Source: Linum tenue (taxonomy: Eukaryota > Streptophyta > Magnoliopsida > Malpighiales > Linaceae). Taken from it: a stretch of 64,000 nucleotides of DNA. Below, piece after piece: positions 24,875 to 35,400 of this stretch; the first letter of the stretch is position 1, and the number at the start of each line of letters is the position of its first letter. A program made the position numbers and the translations under genes. The DNA is taken from positions 9,174,339-9,238,338 of the forward strand of contig CAMGYJ010000002.1 in assembly GCA_946122785.1 (NCBI GenBank), read 5' to 3'. The notes under the pieces are model-generated. The model was given only the letters and a program-made list of their open reading frames with translations, did not search any database and had not been told where the DNA came from.

Positions 24875-25176
24875 ATCAGCAGCCCTTCAACCCCTTCAAT
24901 CGAATCGACCCCCGGCTTCACCTTTCTCGCCAGTATCTCCACATGCCCGTACATTGAGTAGAAGATGATGAAAATCTTGAGCCGTCTCTTGCTTACTACT
25001 ACTTCTCCATTGCTGGTCTTCTGAACAGTAGTAATGATTCGACTTTGTTGTTCTTCTTCTGCTGCTGGTTCTTCTGGAATCAATGGAGCTGGAGAAGCTT
25101 GGGTACTGTTGGGATCAGGTGGTACTCCAATGGGGGACCTTGTCTTGCTGGGGAAACACCCACCTCCTTTCCCCAA

Positions 25177-26307
25177 TTTAGGGATCTCTACTGGGTAAGT
25201 GTTGATTTAGAGGAATTCTCAACTACTGGATTCAGAAATGGAAGCAGAAGATTAGGGAAATGAGAAAAAGGAGGCAACTTTTGGAGGAGAAATTAGAAGA
25301 GACAGGAGAAGTGGCCTGGTCTCAACTTTACCTTCGTCAGTGAGTGCATCATTAGCTGTTTTATTGTTGGTCCAGTGCTGACTGTATGCATTTCTCGTTG
25401 TGCAGAGAAAATGTGTATATGTTTGTTCCCACGTCTAAGGGAGTGAGTGAGTGACAGACAGAGACAGGGAATCATGCCGGCTTCTCAATAATGTACTCAT
25501 CAGCTTAATCGTTTGAGACACTTTGATCAAATTGAGCCATTTGTTATCACAAATTTTGGATAGATCGGTTAGGTATAGGAATTTCTAATTGATTCATTTT
25601 CAGTTAATTTTAATGATTTGAGGTGGGACAGGTAACTCGAATTGACTCGTTTTATAACTCGAATAGACAATTAATTAAATTGTCCGGTTTCAGAATTGAT
25701 CCATCCGAATGACCCCTTAATTCTTTGAAAATTAATAAAATGATCCCTAATTTTGCACCAACTAAAAATTTGTCAATGTTTGGGTCAGAATGTTGGCTCG
25801 AGGTATGAGCAAGGTCGTGCAAACGACTCATTTGAAATATGTGTCTTAAATAAAAAGATACAAATAGATTATGTCATTTAAATTTTAGAAATGTTAGACA
25901 TAGAGATGATGATATGATCAATAAAATCAAATTACTTTAAAGATAGAGAATCTCACACAATGTATATTACGCTCTGTCCAAAACAAGTAACGAGTAAGAT
26001 CGAAATCGCCATCTCTAATAGTACACTATTGGATTAAAGAGCGATATGGATAATGTTCAAGAACAATTGTTGCAAATCCATATGACTTGTGAGTTGTTAC
26101 CGCAACTTTTGTCCCAAAATTTTCTTGAATAAATATAGTTCTAAGAACAACTCGATGCACCAGCAGCCGTACAGTCAAGCAGGACCCAGCTTAGTATAAA
26201 CAGGTATATAACAAAATCAGCTGCTTTGCTGGTGAACCACTTTTCCATAACAGCAGATCAATGAATGCAATCAAATCAATAATGTTGCAACGAATGAAAA
26301 AAGCAAT
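25177..26307. other. intergenic; 5' flank of FQR1-like gene and 3' flank of DeSI gene
   Basis: 25177-25480 is the likely 5' UTR and promoter of the disrupted reductase. 25500-26200 is AT-rich with scattered diverged repeats and no supported gene. 26200-26307 is probably 3' UTR of the next gene. Confidence 0.35.
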
Positions 26308-27280
26308 TCACTTGGACCCTGCTTCTGTCACCCTTTTTTCTCTAGACCTCCTGAACTCCCATGGCTGGTTGTACTGGGAATGTCTAAACAGCTTCGGAAC
26401 TGATATGTCCATTTGAGAGATTGAGATCGATGACAACGCGCTGAAGGCGCTTCTCAGCCTCTTCTTCTCGCTATAGCACTCCTCTTGGTGGCAACTTGAT
26501 TCGTCCCTCACCCTCGTATCCTGCTGAAGTGTCTCAGGGAGCACACAGTTGCACATTGAACCTGGAAAAATGATCATTTGTTTATCTTAATCACTACGCT
26601 TCGAGAAAGCAATTGACAGTGATCTCTAAGTTCAGTGAGGATTCATGTAATTTGACAGAGTTTACCTATTCTTGCCAGCCGATTGACCCACTTTGGGATG
26701 GAGTTGCCAGTGAGCTTGTAACAGACATTCTGGGTGAAATGGTTGCAGTTCTTGAAGATCAAATGATAAGTATCACCATTGTAGTCAGCAGACTGAACCT
26801 CCATGAACTCTCGAAACTCCTTTGCGTTCAAGGAAGTAGTCCCCATGAATATGGATCTCCTGAAGATGAAACCAGGGCAGTTTCGAGGTTCCACATCGTA
26901 CACACCTGTCGTCGAGAAGTCATGGGCTCCAAAAGCATACTCCACTCCATGCACTGCAAACACAACAACGGTTCTGTCGCCTAAGTTTTATACTTTTAAG
27001 ACATTCGAAAACTCAGTGGGAAGTCAGTAGTGAATGCAAACTCCATAATTAGTTAATTACCTTCAACTCCAGAGTGAAAGATTCCAAAGCCAGCCCAATA
27101 GATATAACCATTAGCTGTTGTAAGGTCATACACATTGAGATACACAGGGGTATCACCAGGGCCATAACCTGTACATTTCACCTTAGGGAAGATGCAGAAT
27201 CTGTTGGCTAGTTTGGTCTTGAAAGGGGAAGGCACAATGGTCTGCCATCGACTTCCATTCTGTGATCCTCCTGATACCAT
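26308..27280 (-). CDS. DeSI-like PPPDE-family cysteine isopeptidase, 3 exons
   Basis: Member of the PPPDE/DeSI family, papain-like cysteine peptidases proposed to remove SUMO or ubiquitin. Exons: 27061-27280, 26666-26953 and 26308-26561, joining in frame to 253 residues. The conserved core is about residues 45-170: PVYLNVYDLT, the catalytic-type His69 in GIFHSGVE, EYAFGAH, EPRNCPGF, and the catalytic-type Cys143 in KNCNHF, then PKWVNRLARIG. The 74-residue His-Cys spacing fits the family. The Ser/Arg-rich C-terminal tail is not conserved. An in-frame TAA six codons before the ATG at 27278-27280 supports this start, but residues 1-35 look unlike relatives, so an upstream 5' UTR intron is possible. 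The gene looks intact. Its substrate cannot be read from the sequence. Confidence 0.88.
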
Positions 27281-28958
27281 GTGTTTTTCCTCTTTTTAAT
27301 GTAAGCCAAAAGACCAGGAATTTATGTCTTTGCTTAGCAAGGTCCTGGTCCTATGTTCAGGTGGAGAATGAGTCAGAAACAAAGAAGAGAAGTGAGGGCT
27401 TATTCTGAAACAAGGGCAGATGTTAGGTCTACCAGACTTTAGTTTCAAGGCTTGATTCCAGCTAAAAGAGTCTCTTATGAACTCACTCGCAAGCTCGGTG
27501 AACCGAGCAAACCCCATTTTGGCTGGAAATATGTCATTGCAAAGGAGCTAGACACCTAGATAAGTGTACTTCTTTCATGCAACCCATTCTCGCCTATCTA
27601 AGAAAGTTCTGATCTTTTGTTCTGGAACAGAAATGAAGGCTCACACCAAAACAAAATTGTACTGCAAGAGTGCTGGTATAGAAAGGGTACAAGATAAACC
27701 CAATAACCAGACCATCTAAACATACTCCATTTTCCAGTTCTTGATTCGTTTTTCTTCAGAGAAATTATCCCAAAAGAACCATTCACAGGAGAGTTCACTA
27801 GCAAGCAGGCAAGCAGCTAGACAAGCCAAGCAATTACAAGATCCAAAACATCAAAGAAACAAAACTTATTCGCCTCGTTGCAAAGCGTATCAACCAAATT
27901 CCACAGCATCAAGAAATGGCAGACTGCTCAAGAAGACAGCGATAGGTTCAAATCTTGGGGAAAGAGGAGTTACAAACAATGGCAACAACTAGATATGAGA
28001 GAGACCCACCAACCTTATTGCCGGAAGTCGGGAAACTGGTCACATGGAAGTGGAGACTGCAACGAAGATACACCAAAACAGAAGCGCCATTCTTAAGGCG
28101 GCAAACAACTGAAAAGCTAGATTCGTTTTGTGAGCTCAAGAAGTTTGAAACTTGAATTGAAATGGAGGAATGGGGGGTTGCCCTTTTGTGTTGGCTTGTC
28201 TGGGGAGGCAGGCAGTGACCCTACTAGGGCTAGGCAGCTAGTGATCTCCCGTCGGTTATGGGTGGGTGACAAGTATCAAAGCTGGACCGGGAGCAGAAAC
28301 TGCTGTCGTCTTCTTCCATGTCCAACGGAATCGTGCTGGAGAGAAAGAAAGAAAGTGGGAAGAATATTAATGATTATCAGTGACTGAACTAACTAATTAA
28401 AGCACCATTTGCAGAATAATAATAATGGTTTAATTATTGGGAAATTTTGTTTCTTTTTGGTGGTTTAATTATTTGGCAGTTGCCATCTAAGTTCGTGTAC
28501 ATTTTAAGCTCCATCCAACCCACCAACCAAGAACCAGCCTGGAATTCTTACTAATCGCCATTATGATTCGTAGATCTTTTGTAGTGCCACATATTTCAGC
28601 CAACTAGATTGAGATCTTTGTGTAGATTAAATGACGTTACTTTGTCAAGAACTCAAGATTAAATTTGTGATGAGACCAAAACTGAGATATGAACAACCAT
28701 CTTGTCATTGATACAAAATAATTTTGAACTAGAAGAACCGAACAGAATACAGGATAAACAGGAATTCCTCTGCAATTTTCTTTCCACCGTGAACTCAACA
28801 GTAACTTTCCTTCTTTATCTCCGTGGTCAAGCTAAAATGGCTCAGACATACAAATGATACATTCACACATGAGAACCTTCAAAATTGACTACAAATTTTT
28901 GCTCATGAAGAACTAGCCAAAATGTGGAGTTTTCCTAATGAACCGAATCGCCATTGTT
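27281..28958. other. 5' flank of DeSI gene and 3' flank of RRA-like gene
   Basis: 27281-28350 probably contains the 5' UTR, perhaps with an intron, and promoter of the DeSI gene; I found no conserved protein. 28380-28780 is AT-rich and featureless. 28780-28958 is likely 3' UTR of the glycosyltransferase. Confidence 0.35.
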
Positions 28959-30823
28959 TCACTTCTCTGATCCATCGGGGAAAGACTTCAATGCTTCTTG
29001 GTCTCCATTAACATAGAACTCCACGATAGCCCTCATCCGTGGGAGCTTATCAGGATGATAATTCACGTGAACAATCACTGGCTTCACCTTCTTCCTCAAC
29101 TCACCATCTTTCCGAACAGTCTTAAACAGAACCTTACTGTTCATGAAAATATAATAATCCATGGTCCTCCTTGAAGCAAACAATCCATCGTAGCCAGGAT
29201 GCGATGGGAAAAACAGCTCCTCATTGAACACTGCCTGATCCCACGCAGTCTCGTGAGCAAGGCGGTATGCCACACGATCCAAGAGCTCGATTGAAGGAAT
29301 CGTCGGTCTAATGTAGAAGAACCCTGAGTTGTAGACCCATATCCTCATCGTGTGAGCATACCGAGCCCATCCCATGGATGGCTCATCAAACACGTCGTCG
29401 TATCCATAGGCGGTCATGTTGTTATGTCCATCCGTCATCGACTCCACGTCAGAATCCCTGTACAGATGATTAAACGGGTTCTGTAGATAGACAATGTCAA
29501 CATCCGAGAGAAGAACACCATAACCCAGCTGCAGGAACTCCCTCAAGATTTGGAATTTCAAGCTCGATACAGCGTGATTGCCACCAGACTTTCCTACTGA
29601 ATCGAGACCTTCATCGGGGTCCCTCTTGTAGAATGCAATGTCATTGGATTCACAAAGGTCAACAATTTCATCATCCAAAGCGACAACCAAGTAATTGGGT
29701 ATGCCAAGCTTTTTGATGGTGGTGAACTGGACCTCGAGCATTTCTTTCACATTCGAGTTGGCTAGAGTGACTATGAGTTCTTTCTGGACGGCGACTTTGT
29801 CAAGTATGGCTGACAACCTTGGGTTCACAGATTCGTCTGGGATGACTGCGAGGTTTGTTCTTAGACTCTTGACAGTACCAAAAGGTCCAGCCTTGTGCTG
29901 TTGGCCTAATATGGCAACTTGAGTTTCTGCTTGTTGTTTGATTTGTTCAGCATACCTGAGCTTTGAAGTTAGCTCCTTGACTTGTTTCTGCAGCTCTGCA
30001 TTCTTCTCTGATGCTTCAGAAAATTCGAATTTTAAGGCTTTGACTTTCTCGGATGGTTCGCAGGAGGTTGATACCACCTAAAGAAAAGAGCTACATGAGT
30101 TGAGTTGATGATCTGCAACCAAAATTCATTCCCCTCTAAACCCTCCATTTCAAGCAATAGAAATTCAGAAACATGACACAACACAGATCATCAATGGTGA
30201 AATTTTTTGTTCTGCTACTAGTTTCAGGATGAAGAACAGACCATCATATGGAATGGTGGGATCCAGTCTATGATCTGAGAGATTAAGCAACAAGACTAAC
30301 TTCCCAGTTCATGATCTGAGAGATTGAATATGAAACAATCATGTACTTGCCAAATTGGGTTAGCAAGATCATACACAAAAGCTCTCCACTTTAGCCATTT
30401 AATTCCCCTCCACCTTTTTGCCTGTGTTTCAAGCAAAATTAATGCCCCATAATCGATTAAAAAACCCTTTACAATCCAAATCTAGAAACCCACAACCAAC
30501 AGTAAACGGTGTTGCGTTATAACGCATATTCCAAGGAAAAAATAGACAAAGATCTCACTGCAAAGTAAACAAGAGAAAGCAAACCCCATATGAAATCAAC
30601 AACAAAGAGACGAGAGAGGAACCTGGGAAATAACGGAGCGGAGGGAGGAAGTCTGGAGGCGAGCACTAGTAGCGGAAACGAAGAAGCCGTGAGGGTAGAA
30701 GAAAGCGAAGGCGAAACCGAGCAAGATCCCGAGCGCAACCGCGATTCCGACTTTGGATTTGATGAAGGCGGCGCCGCTGCTGTTATTCCGCATCAATGGC
30801 CCGACTCTTCTTCCCGCCATCAT
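28959..30823 (-). CDS. GT77 arabinosyltransferase, RRA type (REDUCED RESIDUAL ARABINOSE), 2 exons
   Basis: A Golgi type II membrane glycosyltransferase of family GT77. In Arabidopsis, RRA1-3 add the second beta-arabinofuranose to hydroxyproline O-arabinosides on extensins and peptide hormones. Exon 1 is 30623-30823 and exon 2 is 28959-30077, giving 439 residues. A short cytoplasmic tail ([10 protein letters not shown]) is followed by one membrane anchor of about 20 residues ([17 protein letters not shown]), then a coiled coil with heptad-like Leu/Glu/Lys content, then the catalytic domain: [25 protein letters not shown], the DXD motif in [46 protein letters not shown] and HVNYHPDK. It ends FPDGSEK like relatives. 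The start could be either of two adjacent ATGs (30818-30823) or one ten codons upstream (30853). The gene looks intact. Confidence 0.93.
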
Positions 30824-31269
30824 CTGCTCCCAAAATCTTGTCCCGCTCTGCAAATGGAAATGGAGATGTGGGGAAAGAGGCTATGCTCAGTCAATCCATG
30901 AGCCCAGATGATAGCGATCGATTGGGTTGACTTTAACCAGTCCTAGTTTGTTTTCTGCATATTTTATTACACGAGTTGGGAGATCTGCTGACTGGCTGGC
31001 TTTCTCTCTCTGTGATGCAGGAATCGGAGGAGAGGAAGATGCAGGGTAGATGGCTGATACACAGAAGTGTAGGAGAAAATTTTCTTTTTAATCCTCTTTG
31101 TTTGTTCATAGTTCCTAGTACTTATCAATTTCTCAAAATATATTGAAAGTTAAAAGTTAAAACTCTGAAGTAAATGGAGAGGTTGAAAGTCAAATCAAAT
31201 CGCTAAATAAATAAAAGTTTTTTCGAACAATAGTTTGCGAGTTAAACTATGAATAGAATAAACTTAAAT
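30824..31269. other. promoter region of RRA-like gene
   Basis: Presumed 5' UTR and promoter of the minus-strand glycosyltransferase up to about 31060, then AT-rich DNA running into the LINE remnant. No other feature seen. Confidence 0.4.
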
Positions 31270-33290
31270 AAATCAGCTGTTTTTTTCAGTCACAATATAG
31301 ACTCTTCTCATGCTCAAATTATGGGTGCTCAATTGGGTGTTGGAACCATAGGAGAACATGACTCTTATTTAGGTCTGCCAGCCATCTTATCTAAATAAAA
31401 AAGGGATACATTCCAGTTCATGGAGGAGAAACTTATTAAGAAATTACAAGGGTGGAAACAGTGTTCCCTTTCGAAAGCCGGGAAAGACATTCTTATTAGA
31501 ACATCGACCACTAATATACCAGTATTAGGAATGTCATGTTTCAAGCTCCCCAAAGAAAACTGTAGACAATTAAACAGTCATGTCGCAAAGTTTTGATGGG
31601 GTATGGCACAAAATTCAGATCATCAAATCCACTGGTTGTCTTGGAAAAGCCTAGCTCACAGTAAGTTCCATGTAGGTCTTGGATTCAGAGACTTTGAAGC
31701 CTTCAATCAAGCGTTGCTAGCCAAACAATGTTGGAAAATATGGACTAATCCAAATTCACTCCTTTCCCAGATTTATAAGGGTCGATACTTCATCCATGAC
31801 CCAATGTTCGGTGTTGGAAGCATCAATCGGTTCAAACCCTTCGTGGGGGTGGAGAAGTCTACTCTTTGGAAGGGATCTGCTCCTCCAGGGATTAAGGTGG
31901 CAAATAGGCAATGGACAAAGAACTCGGGCATTCATTGATAACTGGGTTCCGGGGGATAAACCCTTAATCCCGAGTACACGACCCCACATTCAAAATGGAT
32001 CTCCTATGGTATCTTTCTTTATAAAAGAAGATCGAGGGGAATGAGACGTTCCAAAACTCCAAAATTGCTTTGAACCTCAGTCTGTTGATCTCATAAGGAG
32101 AATCCCTCTTCCTCGTTACTCACTGCAAGACATTAGAGTGTGGCACTATTCCAAAGATGGAAAATACACAGTCAAATCGGGTATCACTTAGCTTTGGAAA
32201 TAATATTGGCACCAAGTCGAAAACCAATAGTGCATATCATCGACCCCCCTATTTGGAAAAAGACTTGGAACATCCAAGTTCCGCCGAAACTCAAATTCTT
32301 CATATGGCAATGCCTCAAAGTCATACTCCCCACAGTAGTGGCCCTTCAATCTCGTGGAGTAAACTGCCTTAACCGATGCCCTGTCTGCTGGAGACATCGA
32401 GAAAGTATCGAACATTTATTTTTCAGATGCCCCCTAGCCATCAGATTGTGGTCTTTAGTGGGATTGAGCAACTTTATTGAGACCGCCCAGACTGTTAATT
32501 TTAGTCTATGGTGGCGACATGTCATGGTCTCTGAGACCTCCCCATTCCACATTCTCCAATGCGTCTGTTTACTTTGGAGAATCTGGAAGTCTAAAAATGA
32601 AGTGACCTTTGAATTTACCCAACATCATATCCGTTCCTTAGCCAGACAGTTCTACAACCAGGTCCTCGAATTTTCCAGTCTCTTCCCCCCCCCCCCCCCC
32701 ACCTCCCCGCAGCTCTCTACTCCCAAACATTTCAGCCACCTCTTGGGTCCCTCCACCAGAAGGCTTTTTGAAGATCAACGTCGACGCAGCTGTTAGTGCC
32801 TCCGGGTGTTCGACTGGGCTTGTTATCCATGGCTCAGACGGGCATGTGAGGTTGGCAGTCGGGTTGCAGCATCAAGGAATAGTCAACCCTTATATGGCTG
32901 AGCTTCTAGCTTTCAGGGATGCTATCTCCTTTATAGCCTCAAGATCCTTGTCCCACGTGATAGTCGAAGGCGACTCCGAAGTGGTTGTCAACCAAGTCCG
33001 TCAAGGCGTCTTTGGTGGTCCGGTGTTACGAGAGTGTCTCCAGATCCGTAACTCTCTGTCTGTTTGTATGGAGTTTAGGGCGGTACCTAGATCCGCCAAC
33101 AGTGCTGCCCATAGAGTGGCGCGTAAAGCACTACTTTTGTCTCTTGTAGAGCTAGAATCTTTTGATTTCTTGGGGGTAGCTTCAGTAGAGTCTTTTAGGG
33201 GTCCTGGGTAGAATTGTAAGCTTAACTATTATTTCTCATTGATATCACTCAGAAATAATAATAAAAAAAGTAATAGAATTTAAAATATAA
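31270..33290 (+). mobile_element. 5'-truncated, broken L1-type LINE (RT tail, zf-RVT, RNase H)
   Basis: The 3' half of a plant L1-type non-LTR retrotransposon. From 31275 the translation gives the reverse-transcriptase thumb region (YLGLPAILSK, WKQCSLSKAGKDILIRT, GLGFRDFEAFNQALLAKQ), then a frame change near 31835 into GNGQRTRAFIDNWVPGDK. A zinc-binding zf-RVT domain (CPVCWRHRESIEHLFFRCP) follows within 32140-32680, and an RVT_3-type RNase H domain (KINVDAAVS, MAELLAFRDA, VEGDSEVVV, NSAAHRVA) lies at 32768-33211. Stops and frameshifts break it several times. A run of 16 Cs at 32685-32700 separates the last two domains. An A-rich tail (AATAATAATAAAAAAAG) follows at about 33256-33272. The catalytic RT core and ORF1 are missing. 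No clear target duplication was found. Confidence 0.88.
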
Positions 33291-33725
33291 CAAAGTTTGA
33301 GTAGATACATTATATAAAAATCAGACATAAGTATAATATCTAGCATAACCTTCTTCCAACAATTCTAGTTATAGTGACCAACTAGTTTGCGGCATGATAT
33401 CAGAACAGGTTTGGCCAAGTGGTCGTGTGTTCGAATCTCAACGACCGCCAATATTAGCAGTTTATTAAAGTACAAGGTGTGATGAGCCTGTGCAAACGGT
33501 AACGAGAGGTAAGCAATAATGGTAGTAAATAATCGACGGATTGGAATGGGTGTTACAGTTCTTGACGACACCAGAAACAAAGTTTGGTACACTTGTTTGA
33601 GTACCTTGTACCCTCTTGTACCTTATGTGTTTGATTTTTGTTGGTTATGTTGCTAGGTAGTGTACTCTTAATAAAACTAGCCTAGGGCCCGACCTATTGG
33701 CCTGTGGAGTTGTAGATCAACATTC
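33291..33725. other. AT-rich spacer with a weak tRNA-like stretch and a degenerate Helitron-like end
   Basis: Near 33410-33445 TGGCCAAGTGG and GTTCGAATC resemble RNA polymerase III A and B boxes, but they lie too close together for a tRNA and may be a SINE remnant. On the minus strand 33677-33710 resembles a decayed Helitron 3' end (hairpin-like GGCC/GGTC then CTAG). Confidence 0.25.
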
Positions 33726-35316
33726 TAACTTGTTATGTTTTTATGTATTTTGAGTACTTGAATGTTATAATAGCGACTAACCTATTATTTTTTTTGTGGT
33801 CGAAGCGACTATCCTATTATAAGTATGTAGCAGTATTTACCTTGTAATAAAATGATTGACCAATAAATTTCATAGCTTCAAATGTAGTATTCATGAGTGT
33901 ATGAGCCTTACGTAAAAAGACTATTATCGTATCAACATTCCTTTCATATAGTTGTTCAAATCTTCCAAATGAGTCATGATATATTTCTCTAACTAACTCA
34001 ATTTATTGAATTCTGGTAGATATAGGAAATAACTAAGGTTCCTATCCTAGGTAGGAGGTCATAAGACATTGTCTTTCCCTTTAGATTGCGAAATGCATCT
34101 CTTTTCCCGTTAGGCAGTGAGCGGTTTATAGTAAATGGGCCGACTTCCGACAGACGACACCACCTTGGTTTCGACTTCCGACAGACGGCAATAAAAGCAA
34201 ATGGTATTAGAGTGTTGCAAGTAGAATTCAAAATTAAACATTTTCTTATTATCAACAAGCGTATGTATCAATGATTATATTTATTTTTCAATCTACATTT
34301 TTACTTAGATAAAATATTCATTTACTATCAATTAATCTACACCTTATATAAAGTTGAAATGAGAAAAATTGGATCTCCATTTCAAATTTTTTGCATCCAA
34401 AGCGTCTGTCAGAGGGATATTCTGGGAAATGTGAGTCTGCTTTGATTTGTCTGTTTGCGTGGAAGTAAAACACTCTAAAGGTTGAACTATACCATACCCA
34501 AATATTGTTTCGGCCCATTTACTAATAAACCGCTCACTGCCTAACTTGTTATGTTTTTATGTATTTTGAGTACTTGAATGTTATAATAGCGACTAACCTA
34601 TTATATATTTTTTTTGGTCAAAGCGACTATCCTATTATAAGTATGTAGCAATATTTATCTTGTAATAAAATGACTGACCAATAAATTTCGTAGCTTCAAA
34701 TGTAGTATTCATGAGTGTATGAGCCTTAAGTAAAAGGACTACTATCGTATCAACATTCCTTTCATATAGTTGTTCAAATCTTCCAAATGAGTCATGATAT
34801 ATTTCTCTAACTAACTCAATTTATTGAATTCTGGTAGATATGGGAAATAACTAAGGTTCCTATCCTAGGTAGGAGGTCATAAGACATCGTCTTTCCCTTT
34901 AGATTGCGAAATGCATCTCTTTTCCTGTTAGGCAGTGAGCGGTTTATAGTAAATGGGCCGAAACAATATTTGGGTCTGGTATAGTTCAACCTTTAGAGTG
35001 TTTTACTTCCACGCAAACAGACAAATCAAAGCAGACTTACCTTTCCCAGAATATCCCTCTGACAGACGCTTTGGATGCAACAATGTTGAAATGGAGATCC
35101 ATTTTTTCTCATTTCAACTTTATATAAGGTGTAGATTAATTGATAGTAAATGAATATTTTATCTAAGTAAAAATGTAGATTGAAAAATAAATATAACCAT
35201 TGATACATACGCTTGTTGATAATAAGAAAATGTTTAATTTTGAATTCTACTTGCAACACTCACACTCTAATATCATTTGCTTTTATTGCTGTCTCTCGGA
35301 ACCAAGGTGGTGCCAA
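33726..35316. repeat. composite repeat cluster: direct repeats A/B and inverted element copies
   Basis: Segment A (33726-34108) recurs in direct orientation as B (34542-34926), about 383 bp each and nearly identical. Between them is a 430-bp element (about 34109-34545) with 35-bp inverted ends, GTTAGGCAGTGAGCGG... and its complement. After B the same left end appears at 34928-34961, followed by the element body in the opposite orientation to about 35316, where the far terminal repeat is missing. Hence translations at 34318-34518 (minus) and 34953-35153 (plus) are nearly the same peptide. I read this as a non-autonomous transposon family with local duplication and inversion, not as coding DNA. 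Confidence 0.8.
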
Positions 35317-35357
35317 TAACCCACGTTAGCAAGAGCTCTTGCTAACTAATATGTTTA

Positions 35358-35400
35358 CTAGCTTATTACCCGGCCCGTTGGCCGGATTACTGTATGTTAC
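35358..35400 (-). mobile_element. Helitron-like 3' terminus, minus strand
   Basis: The reverse complement reads CCGGCC-AACG-GGCCGG, then eight bases, then CTAG (35358-35361) followed by T. This is the Helitron 3' architecture and nearly matches the terminus in SEC5 intron 3. The element body would extend rightward, perhaps through the unassigned 35.4-38.0 kb region; its 5' end was not found. Confidence 0.55.

Larger units (their letters stand above)
18824..25176 (-). pseudogene. FQR1-like NAD(P)H:quinone oxidoreductase, split by a copia element and frameshifted
   Basis: Reads as a WrbA/flavodoxin-fold quinone reductase of the plant FQR1-like group, closest in memory to Arabidopsis At4g36750. 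These FMN enzymes carry out two-electron quinone reduction in redox defence. Coding pieces: 24875-25176 (start MGKGGGC, a plausible N-myristoylation site, to EGVEGLL; FMN-binding YSMYGHVE), 19173-19449 (WVPETL through GFPTRFG to GGGQETTA) and 18824-19055 (TQLVHHGM, GYTFGAGMF, GGSPYGAG, stop). A GT-AG intron occupies 19056-19172. A 5.4-kb Ty1/copia element lies inside exon 1 in the opposite orientation. Separately, the codons for the NGFFDST segment contain seven Ts (19274-19280 on plus) where six are needed, shifting the frame into TGA. The rest of the protein is well conserved, so inactivation should be recent. A functional paralogue elsewhere is likely. Confidence 0.88.

Noticed and set aside
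33400..33460. tRNA gene candidate (also 39640-39700, 45310-45370, 54110-54175)
   Set aside because: Box A/B-like strings are present, but spacing and cloverleaf pairing are wrong; at most SINE remnants.
34318..35153. Two nearly identical 66-residue peptides on opposite strands
   Set aside because: They fall inside the inverted transposon copies and match no protein family; similarity reflects DNA duplication.
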